Of a stretch of DNA of 64,000 bases, positions 37,762 through 47,493 are shown in pieces (position 1 is the first letter of the stretch; the number at the start of each line of letters is the position of its first letter). The notes below the pieces were generated by a model, which was given only the letters and a program-made list of their open reading frames with translations, was not told the origin of the DNA and ran no database searches. The DNA lies in assembly GCF_014054525.1 (NCBI RefSeq), contig NZ_CP059564.1:878357-942356 (forward strand), written 5' to 3'. The translations under genes and the position numbers were made by a program. This DNA is from Alysiella filiformis. GTDB lineage: Bacteria; Pseudomonadota; Gammaproteobacteria; Burkholderiales; Neisseriaceae.

Positions 37762-38331
37762 TCAGGCAGCCTGAACGCTTTTCAACACCTGCACCATTTC
37801 TATCCACGCCTCAAACACCTGTGGAATGGGCAAAAGTTTGCCTTGTTCAAAATAATATTTATGGCTTTCAAGGGCAATGGTGGCAAAAATATGGGCTTGA
37901 TAGTCCCAATTTTTATCAGCCCAATTTTTATCATCTGATGTTATCCGTTTGGCGTGGGCGATAAAGGCGTTTTTTAACAGCGTGTGCATATCGTCATACA
38001 AATGATGGCGTGGGGTTTTAATTTGCCAAAGTGCCAAAATCAGCTGTCTTTTTTCCAATAAGCGGTTGCCGATGGTTTGCATAAATCGCAGTAAATTATC
38101 ACTTTCAAAACGCTTTTTGAGCAGGTCTTGATATTGTGCCTTCACCTCTTTTATCAATTTGCCGACCAAGTCGCTTTTGCCCGAATAATAACGGTAAAAA
38201 GTGGTGCGGTTAATCAAGGCTTTTTCAATGATTTCTTGTACTTGCACTTTTTCAAACGGCTTTTCGTCCAATAATTCAATCAAAGCGCTTTGGATTGCCA
38301 GATGGGTTTTGATTACTCTTAAATCGTTCAT
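37762..38331 (-). CDS. TetR/AcrR-family regulator
   Basis: 189 residues. The HTH core QEIIEKALINRTTFYRYYSGKSDLVGKLI is at about 31-60. The C-terminal domain should bind an unknown ligand. It diverges from the MBL-fold hydrolase gene, which is its most likely target. The C-terminus Val-Gln-Ala-Ala-stop is supplied by a DUS. Confidence 0.9.
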   Translation of the reverse strand: MNDLRVIKTHLAIQSALIELLDEKPFEKVQVQEIIEKALINRTTFYRYYSGKSDLVGKLIKEVKAQYQDLLKKRFESDNLLRFMQTIGNRLLEKRQLILALWQIKTPRHHLYDDMHTLLKNAFIAHAKRITSDDKNWADKNWDYQAHIFATIALESHKYYFEQGKLLPIPQVFEAWIEMVQVLKSVQAA

Positions 38332-38384
38332 CTTTTTTCAAAATAAGCATACATTTTGATAATTTTATCTGTATATCCTGTTAA

Positions 38385-38408
38385 ATACAAGCATTTTGGT
38401 GTTTGTAT
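38385..38408. promoter_or_regulatory. Candidate TetR-regulator operator
   Basis: ATACAAGC-N8-GTTTGTAT is an inverted repeat (7 of 8 bases) in the divergent gap between the TetR gene and the MBL hydrolase gene. Placement suits a self-regulating operator. Confidence 0.45.
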
Positions 38409-38462
38409 GGCTTGTTTATGCCTTGTAAAATATACTCAATTTGACAAAACAAGGTTTTAACA

Positions 38463-39305
38463 ATGATTAAAGTGCATTGTCTGGCAACAGGTTGGGTACA
38501 AATCAAAATTCATCATCAAGTGGCACGCTTTTTTGCCCGTCCTGCTCGTGTGCTTGATGTGCTGACCGATAAAAAATGGTCGCCCAAATTGCCGATTGGT
38601 TGCTGGCTGATTGAACACGATGAGGGTTTGATTTTGGTGGATACAGGCGAAAGCAGTCGAGCCAATGACAAGGGCTATCAACCGTGGTGGCATCCATTTA
38701 TGCAGTTTTGCGAACGGCGTGGGGTCAAAAAACACGAAGAAGTGGGCGAAGTTTTAAAGGCAAATGGCTTTGACCCCCTGCACATTGACACGGTGGTAAT
38801 GACCCATATGCACGGCGACCACGCAGGCGGTATTGCCCATTTTCCAAACAGCCGATTTGTGATGAGCCAAACCGAAAAACAGGCAATCAACGCCCCAAAT
38901 GCGGTGATGAACGGCTATTTGACAATGCACTATCCTGATTGGTTTAAGCCAGACGGTATCGCCTTTAATGATGGGGCGTTTGAAAGTTTTGAACAAAGTC
39001 ATAAACTCACCAAAGACGGCAAAATCCGCCTTGTGCCAACCGCAGGACATACGCTGGGGCATTTGGCGGTGGTGGTGGATATGGGCGAGTATGATATTTT
39101 GATTGGTGGCGATGCCTCTTACTCTGAACAAGATATGCTTGCTGGCAACATTGACGGTGTGTGCATTGACGGACATCTACACCAACAAAGCACCGCCAAA
39201 ATGCGTCAGCTTTGCCAAAGAAAACCGACCATTACCCAATTTGCCTACGATGAAAAGAGTGAATATCGCCTGAAAAATAAGGTGTTTACGGTGGTGGGGG
39301 ATTGA
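38463..39305 (+). CDS. MBL-fold metallo-hydrolase (AHL-lactonase-like family)
   Basis: 280 residues. The metal-binding motif THMHGDHAGG is at about residue 118, with further ligands in AGHTLGHLAV and IGGDASY. The length and order resemble N-acyl-homoserine lactonases and related lactonases, but no substrate can be assigned. It is probably controlled by the divergent TetR gene. A CAAGCGGTGTTTTTG terminator arm follows at about 39330, just before the IS630 copy. Confidence 0.88.
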   Translation: MIKVHCLATGWVQIKIHHQVARFFARPARVLDVLTDKKWSPKLPIGCWLIEHDEGLILVDTGESSRANDKGYQPWWHPFMQFCERRGVKKHEEVGEVLKANGFDPLHIDTVVMTHMHGDHAGGIAHFPNSRFVMSQTEKQAINAPNAVMNGYLTMHYPDWFKPDGIAFNDGAFESFEQSHKLTKDGKIRLVPTAGHTLGHLAVVVDMGEYDILIGGDASYSEQDMLAGNIDGVCIDGHLHQQSTAKMRQLCQRKPTITQFAYDEKSEYRLKNKVFTVVGD

Positions 39306-39348
39306 TGAAAATGCCGTTTGGATTGAGGTTCAAGCGGTGTTTTTGTTT

Positions 39349-40238
39349 TATAGCTAACCAAAACTAAAACCACTACAATATTAAATTTATCATGGCTTAC
39401 TCCCAAGACTTACGTAAACAAATCCTAAAAAGCGTTGCAAGCGGCATGACGATACGTCAAGCCTCCGCATTTTATGGCATCAGTACACATACCATTAACC
39501 AATGGAAACGAAATGGGATTGAAAGAAAAAAACGTCAATTCAAACCATTAAAAGTTAATCATGAAGCATTATTAAAAGATGTTGAAAACTACCCTGATGC
39601 CTTCCAATACGAACGTGCCAAGCGTTTGGGTGTTACCGCAAGTGCAATTTGTTACGCACTCAAACAGCTCAAAATTTCAGTTAAAAAAGACGAGCCAACA
39701 CCCAAAACAAGAACCAGAGCAGCGAAATCAGTACCATTTAAAATTGCGTTTTTACAAAAAAATGGGCTATCAAATGGTTTATATTGATGAAAGTGGTTTT
39801 GCACAAACCGTTCATCGTCCAAAAGGCTATGCCCCGATTGGGCGGCGTTGTTATGCGACTTACGATTGGCAAATACGTAAACAAACCAATGCAATAGGTG
39901 CATTGTTAAATGGGTGTTTGTTTACAGTTGCTTTGTTTCATCATACGATTAATCGTGCGGTTTTTATTCAATGGTTAAAAGAAGATTTAATACCAAAACT
40001 GAATAAAAAGAGTGTGTTGATTATGGATAATGCTCGCTTTCATGTCGGTGAAGAGATTCGTCAATTGGTGGCACAAAGTGGGCATAAGCTGCTGTATTGA
40101 CCTGCATACAGTCCTGATTTGAATCCTATTGAACAATACTGGGCTTATGCCAAAAATACGCGGCGCAAATACATGATTTCTGATATTGAAATTTTATTTG
40201 ACCGATATTTGTAGTGATTTTGTTTTTAATTGGCTATA
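39349..40238 (+). mobile_element. IS630-family element, copy 1
   Basis: 890 bp. The left end TATAGCTAACCAAAACTAAA and the right end, read as complement, TATAGCCAATTAAAAACAAA are inverted repeats of about 30 bases, starting at a TA as IS630/Tc1 elements do. It contains a transposase in two frames. The right end cuts into a nuclease-like gene. Confidence 0.85.
39392..40213 (+). pseudogene. IS630-family transposase, copy 1 (frameshift and in-frame stop)
   Basis: The first part (39392-39787) carries HTH motifs (MTIRQASAFYGISTHTINQWKR). The DDE part is one frame over: YIDESGF, IMDNARFH and PDLNPIEQYWA. The frame change falls at a run of six A (39681-39690); many IS630 elements use programmed frameshifting at such runs. 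A TGA at 40098-40100 stands where copy 2 has TTA, splitting the DDE domain before its last acid, so this copy is probably dead. Confidence 0.85.
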
Positions 40239-40585
40239 TTAATCCAGATAAAGAAATCAAAACTGGTTTAGTCCCAAAAATTGGTAAGAAAAGTGGTAAT
40301 GAAACTGATATTTTATTACTAAGAAATGATAAACTGTATGTAATGGAATTAAAATCAGATATTCCTGCCAATAAAAGTCCAGATGAGTTTAGGAAACAAC
40401 TGAATGGACATTTTCAGCTTGGTAAATTCAGTAGTGTATTGGTGCTATCATCTATTATTCGTGATAACAACAGCAATGAAAATCAAACAAACGACTTTTT
40501 AGCTAAATGTACAGATAAAAGGATTACTGTTATTTGGGTTAAAAATAAAGAGCAATTCAAACAAGAACTAGAAAAACTTAAATAA
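40214..40585 (+). pseudogene. 5'-truncated PD-(D/E)XK nuclease, resembling the Can2/Card1 C-terminal domain
   Basis: 123 codons; the first eight or so, including the GTG start, are IS630 end sequence. The native part begins at about 40239. It has the pattern NETDILLL-x7-YVMELKSD, a D...ExK nuclease core very like the DUF1887-type domain of CRISPR accessory nucleases Can2/Card1, which degrade nucleic acid when a CARF domain binds cyclic oligoadenylate. The expected CARF half is missing, removed by the IS. It faces the 3' end of cmr6. The family assignment is from motif resemblance only. Confidence 0.6.
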
Positions 40586-40639
40586 TTTAAACCTATCCCC
40601 ATTGATTGATAAACTGGCTTTATCAATAATGGGGATATG

Positions 40640-41806
40640 TTAACGATACTGTTCAATAAATTGATATGCCGTTGCAAGATTACTACCTGTTGGAGCATCA
40701 GCCCATTGAGTAATAATATCTGAATACTCTTCAATAAAGACTTGTGCCACTTTTTTACAATCATCGGGATTATTTTTATCCAATTCCAAATCATTAAAGA
40801 AGCCATTCTTCTTTTTACTTAATTGAAGTGGCAAATCTTTTTCAGAAATTCCCCTTGCTTTTTGTATGATTTTTGCAGTGATAGGATCTATATCATCACG
40901 AACTGGTTTATTGGCATTATAACGCTTTTTAAGCTCACTTTCTAAACCATCAATATTATCAAAATACCCATACCCATTACTGCCCTTGGCACCCAAGCCT
41001 TGATATTGCAATGCCCCTTTTAATAAGTCCAGTGCATAATCTGCCCACGCTTTATCCCCCTGAATGCTAAAATAAAAACTGCCTATCATAGCGATTTGCT
41101 GATTGGGAATTGGGCTTTCAATGTCTAAGGCTTCATCTAATTTACCTTGATAATAATCTTGATGATGAACAGTAACAATTTCACCAACAAAAGGGCAATT
41201 ATTAGATTGCGTTAAACGACCTTTTTTATCAACATTTGGAATCCACCACGCATCATGCCAAATCAAATAGCCCGCTTCGGCATTGTCGTCATCGCTTTCT
41301 GTGCCAAACAAAACATTTAAAATGGCTTGTTTATCCTCATCAAATTGAAAGTGCTTAATTTCTTTTCCTTGCTTTATTTCAATACGATAATCAATAACCT
41401 CTTGATTATCTACTATTTTTCGCTTTGCAAAAATATATTCAGCATAAGCACGCACCGCTCCTTTAATGCTAGAACCTGCAATCATTGGCATACCATAAGT
41501 ATGATGAATCATTGCCCCAGTTTCTAATGCACCGCCCAATGCCAAGCCTGTAAATAGACGACCATTTACCTTAGCAGACAAATGAACAAATTCATCGTTA
41601 TCAAAAGTGCAATTCAGCCAGCGATTAAATGCCAATAAATACAAATCATCAGCTTTTGCACCAGCAATTTTTTCAATTAAGGCTTTTTTGGTTGGTTTTT
41701 CACTATCGGTATCCCATTCTTTTAAGCCTTTTTGCATTAACAGACCTGCGTTGGCAGACTTTATCTGCTTAAATAAAGGAATTAAATTGTTACGCATCAG
41801 TTGCAT
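40640..41806 (-). CDS. cmr6: Type III-B CRISPR RAMP protein Cmr6
   Basis: 388 residues, Cas7-like. It shows the RAMP glycine-rich part in FTGLALGGALETGAMIHHTYGMPMIAGSSIKGAVRAYAEYIF and the later GLGAKGSNGYGYF. Cmr6 caps the crRNA 3' side of the Cmr filament with Cmr1. Last gene of the operon; its start overlaps the cmr5 end. More AT-rich than the chromosome backbone. Confidence 0.9.
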   Translation of the reverse strand: MQLMRNNLIPLFKQIKSANAGLLMQKGLKEWDTDSEKPTKKALIEKIAGAKADDLYLLAFNRWLNCTFDNDEFVHLSAKVNGRLFTGLALGGALETGAMIHHTYGMPMIAGSSIKGAVRAYAEYIFAKRKIVDNQEVIDYRIEIKQGKEIKHFQFDEDKQAILNVLFGTESDDDNAEAGYLIWHDAWWIPNVDKKGRLTQSNNCPFVGEIVTVHHQDYYQGKLDEALDIESPIPNQQIAMIGSFYFSIQGDKAWADYALDLLKGALQYQGLGAKGSNGYGYFDNIDGLESELKKRYNANKPVRDDIDPITAKIIQKARGISEKDLPLQLSKKKNGFFNDLELDKNNPDDCKKVAQVFIEEYSDIITQWADAPTGSNLATAYQFIEQYR

Positions 41807-42251
41807 TATTTTGCTCCTGTTTTTTATCTTTTTCCAACAATGCCTGCGTATAGCGTTTTAACCAGCTAGACGCTTCAATGGCATTACGGGTTAGGCGTTG
41901 GTATTGGACAATATCACTTTCCAAAATAGTTTCGTGCAATGTTTTATTTGGCTTGACGCTATCTTTTAATAGTTTTTCCAAATGCTCCAATAGTTTTTGA
42001 AAGGCTTTGGTTTTTGCTTTTGCTTCAGAACTATCATTTTTAGCTTTTGCCATTAAAAAGCCAATAGATTGTGCCAATCCAGATTGCAAAATCATTGTCG
42101 GTAGATTTAATGCTTGTGTACGATACTCGTTTTGCAATTCATATTGTCTCTTGTATTTTTCTGGATCTGTTTGCTTGAATTCCTTATTAACTTTCATATT
42201 AGCAACCAAAGGATAAGCAATTTCCGCATATTTTTGTGTACGAATTTGCAT
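41790..42251 (-). CDS. cmr5: Type III-B CRISPR small subunit Cmr5
   Basis: 153 residues, all helical, with the family start QIRTQKYAEIAYP and a central GLAQSIGFLMAKAK, typical of Cmr5. It builds the minor filament alongside the target RNA. Start at 42251 overlaps the cmr4 stop as TAATG, so translation is coupled. The acidic/basic C-tail (EKDKKQEQNNATDA) is longer than usual. Confidence 0.9.
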   Translation of the reverse strand: MQIRTQKYAEIAYPLVANMKVNKEFKQTDPEKYKRQYELQNEYRTQALNLPTMILQSGLAQSIGFLMAKAKNDSSEAKAKTKAFQKLLEHLEKLLKDSVKPNKTLHETILESDIVQYQRLTRNAIEASSWLKRYTQALLEKDKKQEQNNATDA

Positions 42252-43168
42252 TATTTTTGCTCCTTTGTATCTGCAATTAGCAAACGGCAAAAACCACGCC
42301 CAACGGTATGTTTACCGCCAATCTGTAGATTGATTTCATCTTTTGGCAATAATCCTGCCAATTCATCAGCAGATTTTTTATTATTGTTATCACGGCTTTG
42401 TGAAACTCCCAGCACACCCCAAAGTACGCTATCGGCAGGTAAATTCTCTTCCGTCCATAATGCACCATCTTGTACGACACGAGTATGACGGTCTATTTTA
42501 ATGCGTGTGCGAATTTCGGTTGCGGTATCCGCCAAAAATGAGAAAATACCATCAGGTAAAATCACAAAGCGTTTTTTAAATTCGTCTTGCCATTCTGGAC
42601 TGTTTGGATAAATGGCGTGTGCAATATCGGTTGCCCAATCACTTGCCAGTTCTTCTTTGTTAGCCACAATATCTAAATCTTCTAAGGCAATTTGCGTATC
42701 ATTAATCAACAAAATACTATCATTACTAATTAAAGCATTATCATTAAGCTGTGGTATTTTTTTATCTTTGCCCACATCTCTTTGATATTGGCGTAAAATA
42801 AATGGGCAAGTTGCATAAGCCACCACACCTGCAAAAGAGCGAATTGGCAAAATCAATAAATTGGCATCACCAAAGGCAATCGCACCTGCATGGTCGGCAT
42901 TCTCATTTTTACCAAACAAAGGATTGATAATATTTTTATCAATTATTTGTTTTCGTTCTTCATCTGTCATTTCTTTATAAGGTGATTTTTTGACAAAAAT
43001 ATCAAAAATTTCATCACGCAACACGCCTTTGATAGATGAACCTGCGACAATCGGCAAATTGGTTGCTTTGGCTCGTGCAATCGGCAAATCCACCACGCCC
43101 ACGCCTTGTCCTGTACCTGCGTGTAGAGCAGTTAAATTATGCAAATAAAAAATAGACTTGTTCATCAC
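42251..43168 (-). CDS. cmr4: Type III-B CRISPR backbone RNase Cmr4
   Basis: 305 residues, Cas7 group. The start LTALHAGTGQGVGVVDLPIAR holds the likely catalytic Asp27 that cuts target RNA at six-base intervals, followed by LPIVAGSSIKGVLR. A C-terminal glycine-rich motif (GGKHTVGRGFCRLL) is present. Active-site residues look intact. Several copies form the filament. Confidence 0.93.
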   Translation of the reverse strand: MMNKSIFYLHNLTALHAGTGQGVGVVDLPIARAKATNLPIVAGSSIKGVLRDEIFDIFVKKSPYKEMTDEERKQIIDKNIINPLFGKNENADHAGAIAFGDANLLILPIRSFAGVVAYATCPFILRQYQRDVGKDKKIPQLNDNALISNDSILLINDTQIALEDLDIVANKEELASDWATDIAHAIYPNSPEWQDEFKKRFVILPDGIFSFLADTATEIRTRIKIDRHTRVVQDGALWTEENLPADSVLWGVLGVSQSRDNNNKKSADELAGLLPKDEINLQIGGKHTVGRGFCRLLIADTKEQK

Positions 43169-43197
43169 ATATTCCTTAACATTAAGTTTGATTGAAA

Positions 43198-44334
43198 TTA
43201 AGTATTGGGTTTAAAAGCGGTTAATAATGCCATACCAAAACCATCGGCTTGGTCATAGGCATTATCAGCTAATGGTGCGGTTAAAAAATCAATATCTTGT
43301 TCTTTACATTGATTATTATCTAATAACTCAAACCAATATACCGCCCCTGCTGATACTGCTTTTCTGGTGGCTTTGGGTTTCCAATCTTGACTATCCCACC
43401 CTGAGATGGCTTGCCAGCGTTCTACCGCAACCGAGATAAGTTTAATTTTTGTACCGCTTGGCAATTGACCTGTCATTGTATTTTTATCAATCCAACGAGG
43501 TAAATACCCTTGTTCAAAAATAACAGGCGTCATAAAAGACAAACTAAATCCACCTGCCTGATTAATTTCATCAGCCGTTGGTTTAGTAAACAGTATTTGA
43601 TTCTTCAATTTTTTAAAATAAGATAATCGTCTTTCACCGCCCAAAGTCGCCAAATCATCGTCTAATTCTTGTTTAGATAAAATAACAAATCCCAAACGAT
43701 GACTATCAAATCCGTCATTATTTTTTTGATAGCCCAAATCAAAACTGGCTGTTTGAAATAATTTACCATCTACTGTTGCATGTGTGTCATCATCACGCAT
43801 AATATGGGTACGAATATCATTAGGAATCGTACTAATACCTTCTTTAATGGTATCGTATTCCAATTTTTCGCCTTGTTGCCATTTTATAAAATCTTCAAGT
43901 CGCCAGTAATTGATATTGCCTTTGGGTTTACCTTTTAATGTTTTTTCTGGCTGAATGGGCAATAAACCAGCTGGTAAATCACTACCACAATCACCATCAA
44001 AGGCTTTTGGTAGAAGACGAATGAGTTCAATCTGTTTATTGTCATTCTCCAAACACAAGGCATTGGCAGGTTTTGGCACAAAAATCTGTATTGCTTTATT
44101 ATCGTCAAAACGAGCCAAATAAACACCAAAGCATTGAATTTTTAATAAATCTTGATAGTTTGTATCATAATGACTATTATCCACCTTGCCTTGACTTAAT
44201 GCCAAATAACGAATTAGTCCCGCTCCTGTACTTGGGTTAGGAAATGCCAATTCTTGTGCATTGGCTTGATGACCAAATGGCTTGGCATTGCGAAATACTA
44301 AGGGTGCTAAGGATTCTATTAAATACGCATTCAT
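43198..44334 (-). CDS. cmr3: Type III-B CRISPR protein Cmr3
   Basis: 378 residues, Cas5 group. Begins with YLIESLAPLVFRNAKPFG, the family start that grips the crRNA 5' handle, and has FPNPSTGAGLIRYLAL. It joins Cmr2 at the base of the complex. The gap to cmr2 is three bases. Confidence 0.92.
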   Translation of the reverse strand: MNAYLIESLAPLVFRNAKPFGHQANAQELAFPNPSTGAGLIRYLALSQGKVDNSHYDTNYQDLLKIQCFGVYLARFDDNKAIQIFVPKPANALCLENDNKQIELIRLLPKAFDGDCGSDLPAGLLPIQPEKTLKGKPKGNINYWRLEDFIKWQQGEKLEYDTIKEGISTIPNDIRTHIMRDDDTHATVDGKLFQTASFDLGYQKNNDGFDSHRLGFVILSKQELDDDLATLGGERRLSYFKKLKNQILFTKPTADEINQAGGFSLSFMTPVIFEQGYLPRWIDKNTMTGQLPSGTKIKLISVAVERWQAISGWDSQDWKPKATRKAVSAGAVYWFELLDNNQCKEQDIDFLTAPLADNAYDQADGFGMALLTAFKPNT

Positions 44335-44337
44335 TTT

Positions 44338-46239
44338 TTACTCCTTGCCCAATTCTTTTTGGGTTTTAGCAGACAGCCAACGAGCAATAATCAATTCATC
44401 AGCCAATCTATCAAGTCCAATATCTTTACCCCGATTGTTTAACTGCTCAATAATGCCATTGTCAATTTCTTTGCCTGTATCTGTACGAGCTTGTTTTAAC
44501 ATTCTGGTTAATTCTGCTAATTGAATATTTTGACGCAGTTCTTTATCATCATCGCCACCATCTTGTTTGCCAAACTGCTGTGTTCTTAAATAAATTGCTT
44601 GCATATCATACGCCACACGGCTTGGGATCTGTTTTTTTAGATAGTAATCCACAAAAGTTTTAAAACTTTCTAAACCCTGTTCATCATTCCAATTAAACCT
44701 TACTTGAATATCACTACCACCACGCACCGATAATAAAATAGCCAATGCATTTCGGCGTTCGTGATTTTCTTTTTCATCTTCTATTTTAATATGGTCGCCT
44801 TTGGCATATTTTTCGGCAATGTCTGCCATTTCACGCACCACGCCAAATGGGGTCATTAAATGGCAAATCGCAAGCCCAACAGATAAAGAAGGTTTATTTT
44901 TATCTTCCACGCCTAATTGATTAGCTACTTCTCTTAAACTTTCAGCAAAGGAAAGTCGTAATGCATTGGCACAGGCATAGGCTTTATCTAATGGCACAAG
45001 CCCCAATACATCATCGCCCCCTGCATAAATACAATGCCCACGATGTTTACGCATAATATCCGCTACATCACCTGCAAATGCGGATAAGGCTTTGGTAATA
45101 GCTTGATGTTGTTTTTGGGTTTTGGCTTTATCCAATAATTCGCCCATACGATCGCCATCAGCTAATAATAACGCCCCATAACGATACGGTTCGCCGTATT
45201 CTCTTAAATCATTTCTCAATAATTGTTGTAACTCTCCCAGAAGTTTCAATATTTCTTCAGCTTGATTTAAATCATCATTTTTAGCATTAATTTTTTTCCA
45301 ATCTCTAATCTCTGCATCTAAGCGATTTTGATACAAAAGTTCGGCATCATAAGGAAAATCCTTATAAATGCTTTGTTCATTTTTGTCTTTATTGCCAGTA
45401 ACTTTACTAACAACATTCAGACTTTCCAATTTTTTATAAATCTCAATAATTTTAGCCAACTGATTGGGTTCTTGCTGGTCAATTTCCAAAATCCAAGCAT
45501 CTGCCATAACACGACTGATGGGCGTAAATTGTTCCGCTACTTTTTTACCACTTTCATCTTTTCCAAAACCCAAACGCTTAATCACGCCCAATACATCTAA
45601 TTGTTCAGATGCTGCTAGTGATAGTTTTCTGCGAGTTAAATTGGTCTGTTTTTCAGTATTTTCTTTTAATACCGTTTCTCTTAACCCATCTAATGAGGAT
45701 TTAGGCAATCGTAATTCTGATTGAAAAGGGCAAATTGCCAATGGGCTAAAATCACGCGTATTTTTACGGCTGGCTAGAACTGCACCTGCTTTTTGACTGG
45801 CGTCAATATAATCATTATTTTCAATTTTTGCCCACGCCCATTGGATTTCTACCAAATCATCAATTTGTGATTGCCAAATATCAAGACGAATATCATTTTG
45901 ATTAAGCTGTTTTAAGGCATTATCCGCTTCTTGATGATAGCGATTTTGAACCGCTTGTTTGGCTTTATTTAAAATGCTTTCCAATCGTTCCTTAGTATCA
46001 GTTGTAATAACCGCTTGTAATTTATTACCTACCGAAAAATCCGAATTTTCTTTTAAAAATTCATCATTTTCCACAAAAGGAAAAATTAATTTTGCGTTAT
46101 CTTTTTTTAATGATATGGCACAGGCTTTGGCAAGCTCTGATAATAACCACGAACCACTCCACAAATCACGACTTTTGCGAGCGGACGCAATCATACTTTG
46201 TACAGGTCCAATAGAAATAATGACAATATAATCACTCAT
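44338..46239 (-). CDS. cmr2: Type III-B CRISPR Cas10 subunit Cmr2, without HD domain
   Basis: 633 residues, shorter than Cas10 proteins with an HD nuclease. It starts directly with the palm-like SIGPVQSMIASARKSRDLW. A first palm loop is ALLLADGDRMGELL (about 356-369) and the cyclase motif is YAGGDDVLGLVP (GGDD at about 407-410). It should make cyclic oligoadenylates on target RNA binding but lack HD single-strand DNase activity. A helical domain follows. Confidence 0.93.
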   Translation of the reverse strand: MSDYIVIISIGPVQSMIASARKSRDLWSGSWLLSELAKACAISLKKDNAKLIFPFVENDEFLKENSDFSVGNKLQAVITTDTKERLESILNKAKQAVQNRYHQEADNALKQLNQNDIRLDIWQSQIDDLVEIQWAWAKIENNDYIDASQKAGAVLASRKNTRDFSPLAICPFQSELRLPKSSLDGLRETVLKENTEKQTNLTRRKLSLAASEQLDVLGVIKRLGFGKDESGKKVAEQFTPISRVMADAWILEIDQQEPNQLAKIIEIYKKLESLNVVSKVTGNKDKNEQSIYKDFPYDAELLYQNRLDAEIRDWKKINAKNDDLNQAEEILKLLGELQQLLRNDLREYGEPYRYGALLLADGDRMGELLDKAKTQKQHQAITKALSAFAGDVADIMRKHRGHCIYAGGDDVLGLVPLDKAYACANALRLSFAESLREVANQLGVEDKNKPSLSVGLAICHLMTPFGVVREMADIAEKYAKGDHIKIEDEKENHERRNALAILLSVRGGSDIQVRFNWNDEQGLESFKTFVDYYLKKQIPSRVAYDMQAIYLRTQQFGKQDGGDDDKELRQNIQLAELTRMLKQARTDTGKEIDNGIIEQLNNRGKDIGLDRLADELIIARWLSAKTQKELGKE

Positions 46240-46245
46240 TGTTAA

Positions 46246-47493
46246 TTATCCTTTAAAATATTTTAAAAAGGCTTGAAGTGGTTTATTATGGCGATTTTGT
46301 AATGGTCTTACTTCATCAGCATAATCTTCATTCCAAAAAACACACTCATCATCTAATTTCACTTGATCATGATTTATGTCTGTTAAAATCGGCTTATAAC
46401 TACTACCATTCATATCACATAAAACATCATCAATAACCAAAGCCAACGAATGCCATTCGCCCTGTTCATCAAGATAGGGGCGTAAAATAAGTGGGCTTGC
46501 TAATCTTTCATATTTTTCATCTTCAAATTGTAAGGTTAAAGTGGTTGTTCTTGGGTCTTTATTAGATGAATCATCATCACCTTTTAGATTATTACCTTTA
46601 AATTTAAAGATAATCGGCAAACCAAAACTTGCTCTTGGGAAAGCATTATTTTGTGTTTTTCGCTCACTATGTTCAGGTAGTGCTTGCTCCGTATAATCAC
46701 GAATGGTATCAGGTTCGCTCCAATGACTGCGAGAATTATGGTCTTTACGACCTGCACCAACTTGTCTAAAAGTTTCTAATTTTTTAACAGCATTGACCCA
46801 AGCAGAATTTGGATTGCTTGCAGAAAAAGTTTGCACGCCAAAACCCAAATCTACAATCTCAGATAGAGCAATGACTGACTGAAAAAATTCATTTTCATCT
46901 ACCTTAACAGCACCCAAGCCACGCCGTGTTCTTGCACCCACACCACCAAAATTAGCCCACCAACGAATACTCTCCCAAACTTGCTTTTTTTGGTTTTCAC
47001 TAATATCGTGGCTAAATGCAACTTGCAATGTCCATTGATAACCTGCCTTTAATAATTTGTGTGGACTTTTACTTTTGTCTTTTTCATTATAAGCAGGGAA
47101 TAACACATAACGCAAAGCTGATAAACTTTTATCGTTATAATCAACCAAATGTTGTTGCTCATTCACTTTTGGTTGCTTGGCAATTTTTAATAACACCTTA
47201 CCTGCTTTACCATCATCATTATTGTTACTAACACCGCCCCAAAGTTCACTTTCAACTTTTTGAATGTCAGTAATCTTCCATTTATGTTTGGCTAATAATC
47301 GCCACCAAAAACGCAAATTACCACGAATGCTACTGGCACGAATGGGCATATCTTTATCTACTTTGGTGCTTTCAATGCCACCACCATACATTGGGGTAAT
47401 TAGCTCACAATTTAAACTGTGCCAAAGTAATTTATTTTCTGGCTTTTCACTTGGTACATTAATGTTTGGTATTCTAACCATTACATTCTCCAA
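46246..47493 (-). CDS. cmr1: Type III-B CRISPR RAMP protein Cmr1
   Basis: 415 residues, two RAMP domains. The family start WHSLNCELITPMYGGGIESTK and IRASSIRGNLRFWWRLLA are unmistakable, followed by GGVGARTRRGLGAV. Caps the 3' end of the crRNA complex with Cmr6. It begins immediately after the CARF-family gene's stop, so it belongs to one operon. A start at Met5 is possible. Confidence 0.93.
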   Translation of the reverse strand: MENVMVRIPNINVPSEKPENKLLWHSLNCELITPMYGGGIESTKVDKDMPIRASSIRGNLRFWWRLLAKHKWKITDIQKVESELWGGVSNNNDDGKAGKVLLKIAKQPKVNEQQHLVDYNDKSLSALRYVLFPAYNEKDKSKSPHKLLKAGYQWTLQVAFSHDISENQKKQVWESIRWWANFGGVGARTRRGLGAVKVDENEFFQSVIALSEIVDLGFGVQTFSASNPNSAWVNAVKKLETFRQVGAGRKDHNSRSHWSEPDTIRDYTEQALPEHSERKTQNNAFPRASFGLPIIFKFKGNNLKGDDDSSNKDPRTTTLTLQFEDEKYERLASPLILRPYLDEQGEWHSLALVIDDVLCDMNGSSYKPILTDINHDQVKLDDECVFWNEDYADEVRPLQNRHNKPLQAFLKYFKG

